A DNA stretch of 64,000 bases, taken from contig CM069447.1 in the NCBI GenBank assembly GCA_035610835.1, forward strand, positions 58,907,048-58,971,047, written 5' to 3'. The notes under the pieces were generated by a model. That model was not told the DNA's origin and did not search any database. It was given only the letters and a program-made list of their open reading frames with translations. Each line of letters begins with the position of its first letter. The stretch's first letter is position 1. A program made the position numbers and the translations under genes. Below are positions 24,313 through 35,815 of the stretch, one piece after another. The stretch comes from Ophiura sarsii. Lineage: Eukaryota > Echinodermata > Ophiuroidea > Amphilepidida > Ophiuridae.

Positions 24313-25174
24313 TGTAATATTATCATGTATTCTATTAATGTTTATTGTATTGCGCCTGTTGTACCACATGTCATGTTTTCCGTTTACTTAACGTGTTGAT
24401 CCAGCTGGAAAAATTCCTATTATAAACTTGATTTTTAGTTAGGGGTTAGGTTGAAGTTTATGTTTCTGAACGTTACAATACCCCGTAATGTACTTTTGAA
24501 TCAACCATCGTGTTCATAAATCGAATAAGTTCATGAAATAATCATATTGTATTACATGTCAATGAACATCTGAACACATTTACCTGCAGCACATGTTTCT
24601 GGATATTACCTCATCCCGTAATGGACTTTTCGATTAACCTATATATATATATACATAAATATATAATTTGTGTAGAATGCCGTAAGACCTCTAGCGTCTT
24701 GTTTTATTCGTTTGCCAGATACTACACTAGTCGTCGACGTTAAAATAATTATTGGATAATTCATTGTGATTCTATTGATGACAGAGCGCCATGTGTTGTG
24801 TAATGGTTCCTATGAACCCATCCCGTATGTATTTACCACACATTTCACTAGAGATCAATGGGGTCATGACAATGAGATAATCCCGCCGAAATTGTAAATA
24901 CTCATTACATATAGGTATATGAATAGTACAGACCAGAATCACAGCTGTAATAAAATGTTTTATTTTGTCGTGGGTACTCTCGTTAGTGTGTGAGGGGGTC
25001 CATTTGAACCATAGCTAATTGTGTCGAGAACGAGATGGTAAATTTCAAATGTTGTTTTACCATGAGATGTGCAAAACAAGGTTAGGCAAATACAATAACA
25101 TAACCGGAAAAGTAGTTTACGTTACAACGCGAGACGCGAACGAAACTACACCCAAATAGTTGGTCCATAAAATA

Positions 25175-25390
25175 CTATATTGTTGAGAAAGTATTTGTCA
25201 ACAACATTTCAGAACAAAGTTGATTCGAATCACTGAATTCACCTTTAAACTGCAACTGCAATATTGAAATGTTACCGTCTACTTCAACTACACTTGTTGC
25301 GTGACCGGATCCAAGCTCAAGGAATATTAACGTCGCAATTCTCCATTTTAATGCACTATTGTACATTATAGACGTTATTCTTTGGCGCAT
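25175..25390 (-). other. Short minus-strand frame conserved between units A and C
   Basis: The 71-codon frame here and the 74-codon frame at 13269-13493 share, without a frameshift, LKWRIATL, then GSGHATSVVEVDGNISILQL and FKGEFSDSNQLCSEMLLTNT, with only a few replacements. In unit B the same place has a deletion of about 36 bp and several changes. I do not recognise a protein family. It could be a relic exon or pure chance in a well-conserved noncoding stretch. Confidence 0.25.
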
Positions 25391-27401
25391 TTGGCGTCGA
25401 AGAGGGATTTACGTGACTGAAAGCGAGGCTAGGGATGTACTCAAGACGAGAGTGCTGTGGTTTTCAACGTGGTGAACTTCGCACGTATCATAAAAATTCT
25501 TCATACTTCTGCTGAACTTTTCAATATTTGACCATACTACAGTCGTGGAAATAACTTAAACATATAAACTTTTTATATTCCCACTAGTTTGAAATTAAAT
25601 GTTTGCTGTTAACCAACACTTCCGAGGAAAATTTAGAAGTTCACAATTCATTCACATTGCCGTCAAGGTGATTGTAATATTTATTCGACTGATGTTAATT
25701 CGATTGATTGTTTTAAAAGTCTTTTCAGACTACTCTGCAAAACAGTGATGTCATTTTAAGAGCAATTTATGTTATTGTTGGTAGTTACTGTAGTTAGTAC
25801 TTAGTAGTAGACGTATGTTTTATAGTTATAGCTTAACAAGTATCATTACACGGGTATACATCGTAGATAGGTTAAACTATACTTGTTGTTCCGAATCCTA
25901 TCACACAAGGAATACATTCATGTGATTTTCACCAAGACTTGAAGCACGGTTGAGTGTTAACCCTATATGAAGTCCATGACCCCCTCCTAGCTTGTATTAA
26001 CCTTTTTTAGAGAACAAATCCATTGAGAAACGTAACTTCGCTCTCAACTGTTACGGAAAATCACAGAATTGGACCCAACTTAAGTTTAAACACAAATGGT
26101 AATCGTGTATATATGATTGTCAATCTCATGACACCATCGGTCTCGAGAAAAAAAGGTAGGCCATCAGTCTCCAGTAACCTCGAGGAGCCATTTTGCACCA
26201 TTGCCCTCATGAACAGTAAATATTTGTATAATGTGTCATTGCTACTAATGCCTATTGAATACACATTATCTATAGGAAGTTTAATTGAGGATTACCGTTC
26301 AATCTGCAGTATTCCAATAACAGCTTTAGTGTGTTTGTCTTACTTAGACAACCAAAATTGAGAGTCAGACAATGTAAAATATTCATAAGTCTCTTGGCGA
26401 CCAACATACATTGCTAGCATCACTACCTATTGTATAACATTTTAAGAACTGACTTGAGACTTTAAAAAAATGAACATATTACCCGACGAAGAACGTGATA
26501 TGTTTTCGAAAACAAATTGACACGATCTTAAGTTTAGCTGTCATTGATCTATATTAATGTTTGATTAAGCTTGGTAATACCGTGTGCATCACATATTTGC
26601 CTGTGTATAAACACGCAAAGTGTCGATGGAAAGGGCAACTATTGGGAAGTATAATTAACTCTAACAAACACACCGTAAGCATAACATCGTATCAACTCAT
26701 ATCAATGATGATAATAATGGTTTTTTCGGCGCCACGACAGCGATGTACCACTGTTGATGTTTTCCCGCACGTCTATATGTTGATACATGAAGAGGAAGAA
26801 CGTGCCATACATAGTTGTATTGTTTGCTAAAATTAATCAACTAGGACGGATTGAGGTTATGAGATCGTATAGGCAAGAGAGGTTATTTGACGACTGAAAA
26901 CATGGTTGCAGTGGAATACTAATTGAATAAAATATCGATATATTATCCATGGTCTTAGTGGAGATAAATATTTAAGAAAGGACCAATAATTTATCAAATA
27001 ACAACCCCGTTATAAAATGTATAACGTACAATGATATATCATTATTATCAGGATCATAGGGCATGGTGTATCCATTAGGAATCTGCTTATCGGGAATCAA
27101 TTTTTCTTTTTCAAATTTAAAATATGATGTGCATCATCAATTCACTTGTAGAAAATATCAGTAACATTAACAGTATGCCTAATATACTCCAAATCCATTC
27201 TCAATCCGCGAATCATTTGTTAAGTGCGTGTGGGTTTTTTTTCTACACATAGTGCGTTCCAAACGCCACAAGTCAATTGCGCCACGGGGCTGTGAGAATG
27301 TATGCAATTAATATGATGACCGAAATATGATACTGCATTAATTGTATTTGGATTACATAACACCAGATAATTTACCACGAAGGTGAAGGTGCAGTAGATT
27401 G

Positions 27402-28218
27402 TTTTCTAATTTATATCTGTTTTATTAACAGCTCTTTAAAACAGGATATGATCTTGAATACACCGTGTTTGTAGTTGTTAGTGAGATCAACGTTTAAATA
27501 AACGCTGTTTGTTAAAACACTATCACACTAGGAAAAAAAGAATGTGCTTAGCTAAAAAAGGTAAAGGAAATAGTTAAATAATATGGCAATATTTCAGAAT
27601 GGCAAATGGCTTTCTAATACATATTTTGGAATAAATAGCTATAAGCCTTCAACGAATTTCAAATTAGAAAGTGCTCTCCATGCATTGTGTACATACCTCG
27701 AGTTAAGTGAAAATAGCGATAATATTGATGCCCCTCTCATTGCACGTGTTGCCTAATCGAATGTATATATGCGATTTTATGAACACAATATTTATATTAC
27801 GTGCAAACTTCGATAAGAATTCTTACCGAGGGACATCGTCGAATGCCAGTATTTATCTACGAACTAACTAAGACCATAAGTGTTTTGCTGTGTCAGTGAA
27901 CCTAGCGAACTATTTTATGTATAATCATCTATTCTTATAATTATTTGTTAAGCTGATTATGAAGTGAAATCGGCGACCAAATAATGTTACTTAATCGTGA
28001 CAAAGTATGTTTGATTCATAATGTATATCTCAATTCTCCATCATCAAAACTGATAAACCCCAAATAAATTGGCTTGTTTAACTAACAGTATTTTACGCAA
28101 GGAAATATTATGTAGGTGCAGAGTTTATTCTTGTTTGAAACATACCTACAATTGTTATATACTTACTGTTGTTACAGTCTCCTTTTTTTAAATTACTTGC
28201 TGTGTACACGACTATTGT
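27402..28218. other. Segment present in unit C only
   Basis: Unit A passes directly from GTGCAGTAAGTTGTATAATA (15789) to GTCGTGGTTTTTCTAAAAG, whereas C has about 815 bp between these points. I find no convincing terminal inverted repeat or coding signature, so it may be an insertion in C or a deletion in A. Confidence 0.5.
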
Positions 28219-29780
28219 ATGATATTGTCGTGGTTTTTCTAAAAGAACCTTAAAGTAGCTTACAGTGGCGCCTTAAGTATGCGCCATGTTTCGAATTGTT
28301 TAGTATTTTAACCAGCTATTTATTTAGAGATTTTTGTCAGTATATACCGTGTATTCTACAAATAAACTTTGAAGTGGATCGACGGGTTCAAATTATGGGT
28401 GATATTCATTATTTCATTCACATGTAATTTCATGCTTGGAAAGCAGGGCAATTCTCTGAAGCACATTACCCTCAATAAAGAAAGCATAAATAAATAATGA
28501 AGTCACAGGTGAATTATCAGTAAAGTGTTCGCAGGCGTGAAAACGAAGACTGCACCACCTACTCAGCGCATTTGGGTTGGTAAATGTCCGGGATAAATGT
28601 CTATCCAATGTTGAAGAGCTTTTATACATCGGGAAAAATCTAATGTTTCAATGTCTCAATTGTTTCTGTTATTGCATGTTGTATAGTTGAATTGATGAGT
28701 GATGTACTGTGATACTATAATGAGTCATTGTCAGAGATATCATTGCAATGAAATGAATAATGTTGATAATCAAAATGGAGTAAGACACTGATATTATAAC
28801 AACTAATTGAGTTTTTAAGTTATTGTTCGGAGAACCACATATTCAACGGGCATATCGCATGTTAGAGTTGTTGTATTTCCGTATGTTCTCAAGATAATAT
28901 TCAAAAGTTGTCAAAATAGCATGCTACACATTTACCTGATTATCAATGTGTATCCATTTATATTTCCGTATTGTCTGAAAAAACCCTGCTCTATATTCAT
29001 ACATTACTTACGCGATGTGTATAGCAGACTTTGATCGATGTCACTTTTTGTTTTACAGCTGCGCTTTTAGATAAATTCGAATTTCCCTAATTAATAACAA
29101 GAGGAAATGCACACAGCACTGAAGAACATAACACATATCCAACCGACTAAGCCCAGACCTAAACGGCGTCACAGTAGCAATTTACCATTTACAAACCTGC
29201 CCCGTTTGTCTAGTTTTGGTATGTTAAGAAGTAGCATGGGCCATCAAATAGGGTTTTATATATGCGGAATAGATTAACCACGACGGATCGAGGTTATAAA
29301 AATCGTACTGAGCGATGACAACAAATCCATGTCTGCCGATAGCGTAGTACCAGTGGATACATTTTCGATAAGCATAATATCAAGTTATAACCCATGTTTT
29401 TAAATAACAATAGGGTAATGATATAAGGGCGGAAGCGATTACGAATAAGAACACTAATCTGAACATTAGCAAGGACAATTACAGATCCGTTAACTGGGAT
29501 ATGTTTGCTAGGAAGCCCGAGATTAGGGAAATCAACATTAAGGGCCATAAATTGAATGAGAACAAAGACAATAATGATAAATTCAACGTTAGAAACTATG
29601 TCTAAATGTATTTATTAGAGCATGATGTATTGTATGTCGGTTTTGGTGCTTTCCCCACAAGGAAACGATAACTCTACTTGGCAAGTAATGGGTTGATGGA
29701 TTGAGTCCAAGATAAGTATAATTAATGTAATTGTAGTACACGATTTTAGGAGATTACGCTTCAGTATTCAGTAAACCGAG

Positions 29781-30176
29781 ATTAGTGAAATCAACATTAA
29801 GTGCCATAATTTGAATGAGGACAAAGACAATTACGATAAACCAAATCCGAGTAGTTGCATTGTGCATTGATGTGATTCGACTACCCAGCATTTAAAAATG
29901 ATTGTAATTATCAGACAACTAGGACGGTATATAAAATGTTACAAGTCAGGTGTAATGTAAAATAAACAGAAAGTCTAGACAGCGAGTAAACATCAATTAA
30001 CGTATTTACATCTTCCATAACGCTTCCACGGTGATTTACCTGTAACTTTGTTCAATTATATGAATACAATAATGATCGTTCCGCCTTGATTTGACTCTAA
30101 CGATCTACTTCTTCTTCTTTAAGGCTAGTCGACCACACTGTAATATTTATTTATTTTGTTAGACAATATCTTTCTT
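29781..30176. other. Junction between the tandem units and duplication block II
   Basis: No gene or element boundary recognised in this AT-rich spacer. Confidence 0.4.
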
Positions 30177-30459
30177 AAAAGCTGATTGAACTACTAAATT
30201 AGTGAAACACGGCGTATAATTGAGGTGATAACTGTGACCTACTTATTTCGACAGATTTTGAACAAATGGCAAAACCCGTATCCATAACCATAGGTTAGAC
30301 ATTGTACAAATGTACAGGTATATGTCGATTCGTAAGTGAAAAGAACGCCTCATGTGTGTACAGTATATCAATTAAATCCATCATAAAAAACTTGTCATGT
30401 TTGTTTTTTCTATATGAAGGTGCGTCATAAAACGCGACTTATTCAAACATTCCTTCGGT

Positions 30460-30694
30460 TTAATCCTAACTCTTCAACGTGGAAAATCGACCAAAATATC
30501 CCCCGATCACCCCGGGATCCAGGGACCTCCAGCACGTGTAGCTTACAATTCCCCACTACACCACGGCTCCCAAGCAATATATTGCGCAAACTATATATGG
30601 GCTGGGTCCATTTTTTCATCGAAAACTTCCACGCCGGGTGTTACCAACGTGCCCAGTCGTGGTATATTGTGGTATATGGCAGGGTTAGGGTTAA
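30460..30694 (-). mobile_element. Telomere-motif-bounded tRNA-like element, copy 1
   Basis: The ends are TTAATCCTAACT (30460-30471, two mismatches to TTAACCCTAACC) and GGTTAGGGTTAA (30683-30694). Read on the minus strand it contains TTTTCGATGAAAAAATGGAC, shared with the elements near 40 kb, and then a tRNA-like A box TGGTGTAGTGGGGA (30550-30563) and a weak B-box region ending GGATCCCGG. The other duplication block is empty here (about 47437-47455), so this is a real insertion of about 235 bp. A plus-strand frame of 141 codons crosses it by chance. Confidence 0.75.
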
Positions 30695-31194
30695 TACGAT
30701 GATTCACTCAAATCATTTTTTCTTTAGATTTTCGGCAGCGGTGATTAGAAATATTTCCTCTGACATCTGCGTCATACTAGAGGTTTCCGTGCAGCCATGC
30801 GCAACGGTCTACAAAGCGGAATCCCATCCGGCAAATTAATAATTTTAATATGTTCATGACATCCAAATTCATTGCATTAACTTTTTTACCAAATTGGGTT
30901 ACATATCATGAAACATGTGTGTCTTGTTTCTGAAAATCTTAAGCGCACTTACTATTCCCGACAAGATGGCAACTAATCCACAAACGGATATCCTCTATTT
31001 TGATAAGCCACTTTTGTATTATTAACAGTTTAAACATTTTCGGTTCCCTTAAAATTGAAAGATACTTAATTGAATTGTTACCTTGATCATGTTAGTCGAC
31101 TTCATACATCATCTATATAAAGAGTTTATTTGTAAAACGTGCTAAATCCACAAGGTGTATTTTGGAGAAAAATCACGATTGTTATAATAATAAT

Positions 31195-31804
31195 GAAGTG
31201 AAGGCATGCGCCTTGATAAAGTGGAAGACTTCAAATACCTTGGAGCCTGGATGAACAACACTGAAAAGGACATCAAAACACGCAAAGCAGCTGCATGGAG
31301 AGCTTGTGGCAAACTTAGTCAGCTATGGAAGGCTAAATCATTATCCAGAAAGCTCAAAGAAAGACTATTCATAGCTACAGTAGAATCCGTCCTCCTTTAT
31401 GGATGTGAGGCATGGACAGTCACCCCAAAGCTTGGTAAACAACTGGATGGCTGCTACACTAGGATGCTAAGATCTGTGTTCAACATTAACTGGAGTCAGC
31501 ATGTGACAAATAAGGACCTGTATGGGGACATGCCAAAAGTCTCGGACAAGATCAGAGAACGCAGAGCAAGATTTGCTGGACACTGCTTCAGAGGGTCCAA
31601 GGAGCTTGTACACAAACTTATACATTGGATCCCAAAGCACGGAGCAAGAAAGCGTGGTAGACCAGCCCTGACCTACATTGACATACTCAAACGTGATACA
31701 GGACTGCAGGTGGAAGAAATCAAGACAGCTATGTTGGATAGGAAGATCTGGAGAGGCATTGTGGTTCGGAAAAATCATCCGCCCTAAGTCAAGTAAGTCA
31801 AGTC
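31195..31804 (+). pseudogene. 5'-truncated RTE-like LINE, reverse transcriptase C-terminal region
   Basis: An open frame of about 190 residues (31206-31787) shows VEDFKYLGAWM near the start, IKTRKAAAWRACGKLSQLWK, ATVESVLLYGCEAWTVT, YTRMLRSVFNINW, RRARFAGHCFR, PKHGARKRGRPALTYIDILK and DRKIWRG. This is the region after the polymerase palm of RTE-like endonuclease/reverse-transcriptase proteins; the YADD core and the apurinic-type endonuclease are missing. The 3' end is a short AAGTCAAGT repeat. An 11-bp duplication, ATAATAATAAT, flanks it (31184-31194 and 31805-31815), and the paralogous block is empty at about 49165. The frame has no stops, so the insertion is probably recent relative to the duplication. 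The clade (RTE against relatives) is uncertain. Confidence 0.9.
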
Positions 31805-34479
31805 ATAATAATAATACTCTTTATTATTTGATTTGATAAATAAGGCATACAGCTTAAGGTACGCCCTTACGAAACTAAAAGAACGCGTTTTGTTGAAATC
31901 CTGAACCTTTTGTTATTTTGTTGTTATCTCATTTGTTTCCAAAATAATATGGACTATGTAAACACTATGGCTCTAGTTCAGCATTCAATTTTAAAGAGGC
32001 TGCCAAAAAGAATGAACCCAAAATGTCAATCCCTTTTCTTGTTATAGCTTTTTCACAATATTTTCGATAAAATGACTTAAATGGACATTTTCCCTAAATT
32101 GTTAGTATTTTTTCCGAAATATCGCCCGTCATTTGAATTTTTGTTTACGTAAGACTATTATTGTCATTTGGTATTTCAAATGAAAGATTAAAGTGTACAT
32201 ATTTTTAAAAAAACATTCAACTCCGATTTGTTCTCGTCCTCTTGCCATACTAATTCAATGTTTCCAGAATATACTGAAAATATCCGAACACTTAAATGTA
32301 TAACATCTGCGCAACGGAATGAGATACGAACTTCAAATAAAGCATAAGTTGTATTTGTACAAGTACAACACGTTTCTGCAAACAAACACACATATATATA
32401 TGATAGACGTTTGCATATTATGATGCTCTTCATATGTAGAGTGCAGTCACACGTTCAGTCAGAATTAGGCAATTGGAGGCAAGCAACCTCAGAATGGAAT
32501 GACGTAAAATAAAACCTAAGTTGTACCACACTTTTTATTTTCAGTAAGAAAAACAAATAGGGATTGTATAAAATCAGGATTTGTAATAAGAGATTCAGTG
32601 GTTTAGAAGTGACATAGAATTTTGTAAACGCATCTGTTATCTGGTTTATCTTGCAACACAGATATGCCTGTTCCATATGAATACAAAGTTAGATTGAAAA
32701 TCTTTCAGTCAATAAATCATACGATGATTGAGTGGGGTTTCCAAACCCAAAACAAAGTGAGTATTATAACATAATTGTTTTTCGCTGACGGATCCAGTTT
32801 GTTCAATAGTCTCCCGTGCCATTTCATTCAATTGGGTGGAGGTTGGGGTTGACGGAATTTGACTTTACATTCGGTGCGAGCAGGCATGGAGAGAAAGATT
32901 CCTTAATTGCATTGTGGGAACAAGTTCTACATCTCGAGTTCCCAGACATGGTCGGATACGACTAAAATTACCTGATTTCTCCCGTCGACTAACACATTGC
33001 ATGCATTGCATTGTCATATACAATCCGTATTTTGAATATTATTGTTTATACTTTTAAAGTCACTACCCGCGGTCAGCATAATACCGTGTTTATACAGGTA
33101 GATACAGGTTGTTCCAAAAATGTTTGGCATGGGAAACCGGAAATCCTGTGAGCTTTGCTTCAAATTAAGGTGTGCAGTATTTAACTTCTTTTTTTTTAGT
33201 AGTAAAACATTATTTTGAGATAAGGTTTTGTTTTGTTTATTAGTAAAATAAAACATATGTCATAACGAACGACGATTCTCACAAATTAAAGCTATCCAAA
33301 AGCATCTTAACTTGAAAACTTAATGTTGATTCCATATTGTACACACATCTATAGTATGCACGGCACATTCTCAATTAGTCTCTGTCATGTTAACAAATCA
33401 CTTCTATCAATCTGCAATAAAGGTATTATCTGAGATGCTGTCTAGCATGAATGTCTGATGTCTGTCATACTCAAATGAAATTATATAGATAAATGATGGC
33501 TTACACGTACATGTATACAGATGACTACATGGAATTGGGAGCCATACATGGAAGAGTGTATGTCCTTAATGGATCATCCCATCACATAGTCATTCACTGG
33601 TATATCGTAAAGTTGTATAAGTTGCGGTACAAGTGTTTAATTTTTTTGCCTTTTTCCGGATAAAAACTCCTTTAAAAAATCGAACTTCTTTTCTACAAGT
33701 TTTCAAATGTTTCGTAGTATATTCACATCAATAACATATCAATAGAACGCTGATGTGTTATTTTTTTCAACGAAATCGCATTTGTAGCAATCACTTATTT
33801 TAGGTTTTGCCACTTTCTCATGAATGTGGGGAGATCTCATTCAAAAACCACTACTGTTTGTTCGAATGAAGCTTTACGTTGACATTATCATGCTTACAGT
33901 GTAGAGTGATACTCTATTGACTCTTCTTGAGCACATAATAGAGACGATCGTTGCACATTCAGATAAATACATCCTTATATTCTCTAGCAAGTTGCAGGGC
34001 ACTGAAACAAGTGATAACAACAGATTTGATACCAGTGGAAATGTATAGACAAGACAATTTCCGTACGTAATTTTTAGTAATATATGTCCATAAAGTCAAT
34101 TGTTTCGGTGGACGTCCCTGAATAGTATGTCTATTATAGTAATACTTTAAATCTTAAACCATTAGATCTGATCGAATCTTTACAATACATTCGGTACTTC
34201 ATGAATAATCGCGAAAGCCGCGTACCAAGTGCGTTCCAATACAAGTAATCGTTAGATGAGAACGCGCACGCCCAGCGCAGGTTACTAATAATTGCCCGAA
34301 GGTACTGCGCCAAAGTGTTCGATTGTTTTGCTCATTGACCGACCAATCAAATTAAAGCCTCACGCCTCTAAACTGAATATTCAACGAGTTATGAGGAAAC
34401 ACGATTAAAGCTTATTTCTGATTGGTTGAATGATAACAATGTTAATGAGGGTATGACCTGTGAAGACCGTAACTTCTTT

Positions 34480-34728
34480 GATTCACAAATGACCATGTCA
34501 TCACATATCACAAATGTCAGTAAAACGGATACTTTCCATTTACGAAATATCGGCAGAATCAGAAAATACATTGACCAACCTACATGTCAACATGCTGTAC
34601 GTTCATTGATACTCTCACGTCTCGATTATTGTAATGGCCTTGTCGCTTCGCTACCATCTACTTACATCATTCGCCTGCAACGTTTGTAAAACTGGGCTGC
34701 ACGTCTTGTGTTTGAAGTCGACCGATAA
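34480..34728 (+). pseudogene. CR1/L2-like reverse transcriptase fragment with an in-frame stop
   Basis: The frame reads DSQMTMSSHITNVSKT, FHLRNIGRIRKYI, HAVRSLILSRLDYCNGLVAS and YIIRLQRL, then a TAA where a glutamine codon is expected, followed in the same frame by NWAARLVFEVDR. This is the same protein region as in the LINE pieces at 6.2 kb and 23.9 kb. It lacks both the catalytic core and the C-terminus. It lies in a segment (34195-35080) absent from the paralogous block. Confidence 0.85.
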
Positions 34729-34904
34729 TGCTTTCTGTATTGTGTATTGTATTGTGTATGACTCGACTTGGACTGTTTCAATAACTAAGAAGGGGTAGAC
34801 AAAATAAATAGAAAACTAAGGAAATATTAGGCTGCGCGATTATGTCGGTACAAATCAACAATTTGGATAAATATGCATCTTTTTCAGTAATGGATGAGAA
34901 TACT

Positions 34905-35070
34905 GACTGCTTAACAACTTTTTTCGTGAATTTGTTTTGAAATCCTCGGTTGTTGTTCTGGTCATTTAGAATTGTCCCACTGGAGCTGCGCCCCTTTGGG
35001 ACATTTCTTCAGACCAGAACAAAAACCTCTTATTTCAAAACAAATTCACGAAAACAGTTGTTACGCAGTC
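34905..35070. mobile_element. Hairpin MITE, 166 bp
   Basis: Near-perfect inverted arms of about 60 bp: GACTGC(T)TAACAAC, TTTTCGTGAATTTGTTTTGA and GTTCTGGTC on the left, and their complements on the right. A second small palindrome, GTCCC...GGGAC, sits in the loop. No coding capacity. I could not settle the target duplication. Confidence 0.75.
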
Positions 35071-35699
35071 ATTATTCTCTAAATAATCTCGCTGTTTTAC
35101 TCCATAATCTCGAAGCTTTAAATTCCCGTAGCTTGCATTTGATTATTTTACACAACATCAATTTGTTGAAACCTATACATTAGTGTTATGCTACGCGTTT
35201 AATGTTTTTATGAGTAAATGTTGACATTTGCAACAAATTCGGCAACACGTGAAAACAATTTCAAGTAAGTCGTCCAATCAAATCAAGAGATACACAGCAT
35301 GTGTTGATTATTTTATTTTTGTAATTTAAGTCACGTCATATCTCATGGGAAGTCGCGCGGCGGCTAAGCCCCAAACGACGTAAACAACAAACACCAATCC
35401 AATTCCCTAAACCCAACTCAATGGTAATGATTTGCATTTTATTAAACGACGGTATGTATTTAATACAATTGGTTTCGACGTTCGATCTCAAATAGTATAG
35501 TAGTTATGATGGCATCTAAGATAATCTGACTATTATATGTGTTAGCTTTTTAGGGTAATATAACTTAACTGATAGCGATGACTTTCAATGATTTTCAATG
35601 ATGTTTATACAATGTTGTTATCGTCCTGAAATAATCATGCTAACCTAAGGTATAATGATGATCATTCTGAATGTCACTCAACACTAGTTTAATAGACAT

Positions 35700-35815
35700 A
35701 TGAAAATAATAAAAATTCATTTATAATGCGCCATATATCTAGACAACGAATTCCGAGGAGCAAACATTAAAACCAATATAAACAAACAATTAAATCGTAA
35801 ACACATAGTACATTA
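35700..35815 (-). mobile_element. Solo LINE 3' end
   Basis: CATTTATAATGCGCCAT(A/C)TATC, TAGACAAC and TTCCGAGG(A/C)GCAAACATTA match the 3' region of the LINE fragment near 6120-6175. The tail is an AT-rich AAAATAATAAAAA stretch in place of a clean (AAT)n. It has no coding part. Confidence 0.75.

Larger units (their letters stand above)
22704..29780 (+). repeat. Tandem unit C (about 7.1 kb with insertions)
   Basis: It starts AATTAGTTGACGACACTGTG like B and follows A and B through the shared anchors. It carries a LINE fragment at 23357-24312 and about 815 bp at 27402-28218 that is absent from A. It ends with the right part shared with A; the last 60 bp repeat an internal GAAATCAACATTAAGTGCC block. 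Relative to A it lacks the stretch matching 13780-14030 (near 25680). Confidence 0.8.

Noticed and set aside
26023..26361. 112-codon plus-strand frame in unit C
   Set aside because: Not preserved in units A or B; probably chance in conserved noncoding DNA.
30414..30839. 141-codon plus-strand frame
   Set aside because: It crosses the telomere-motif-bounded element, which the paralogous block lacks, and reads the tRNA-like part on the wrong strand.
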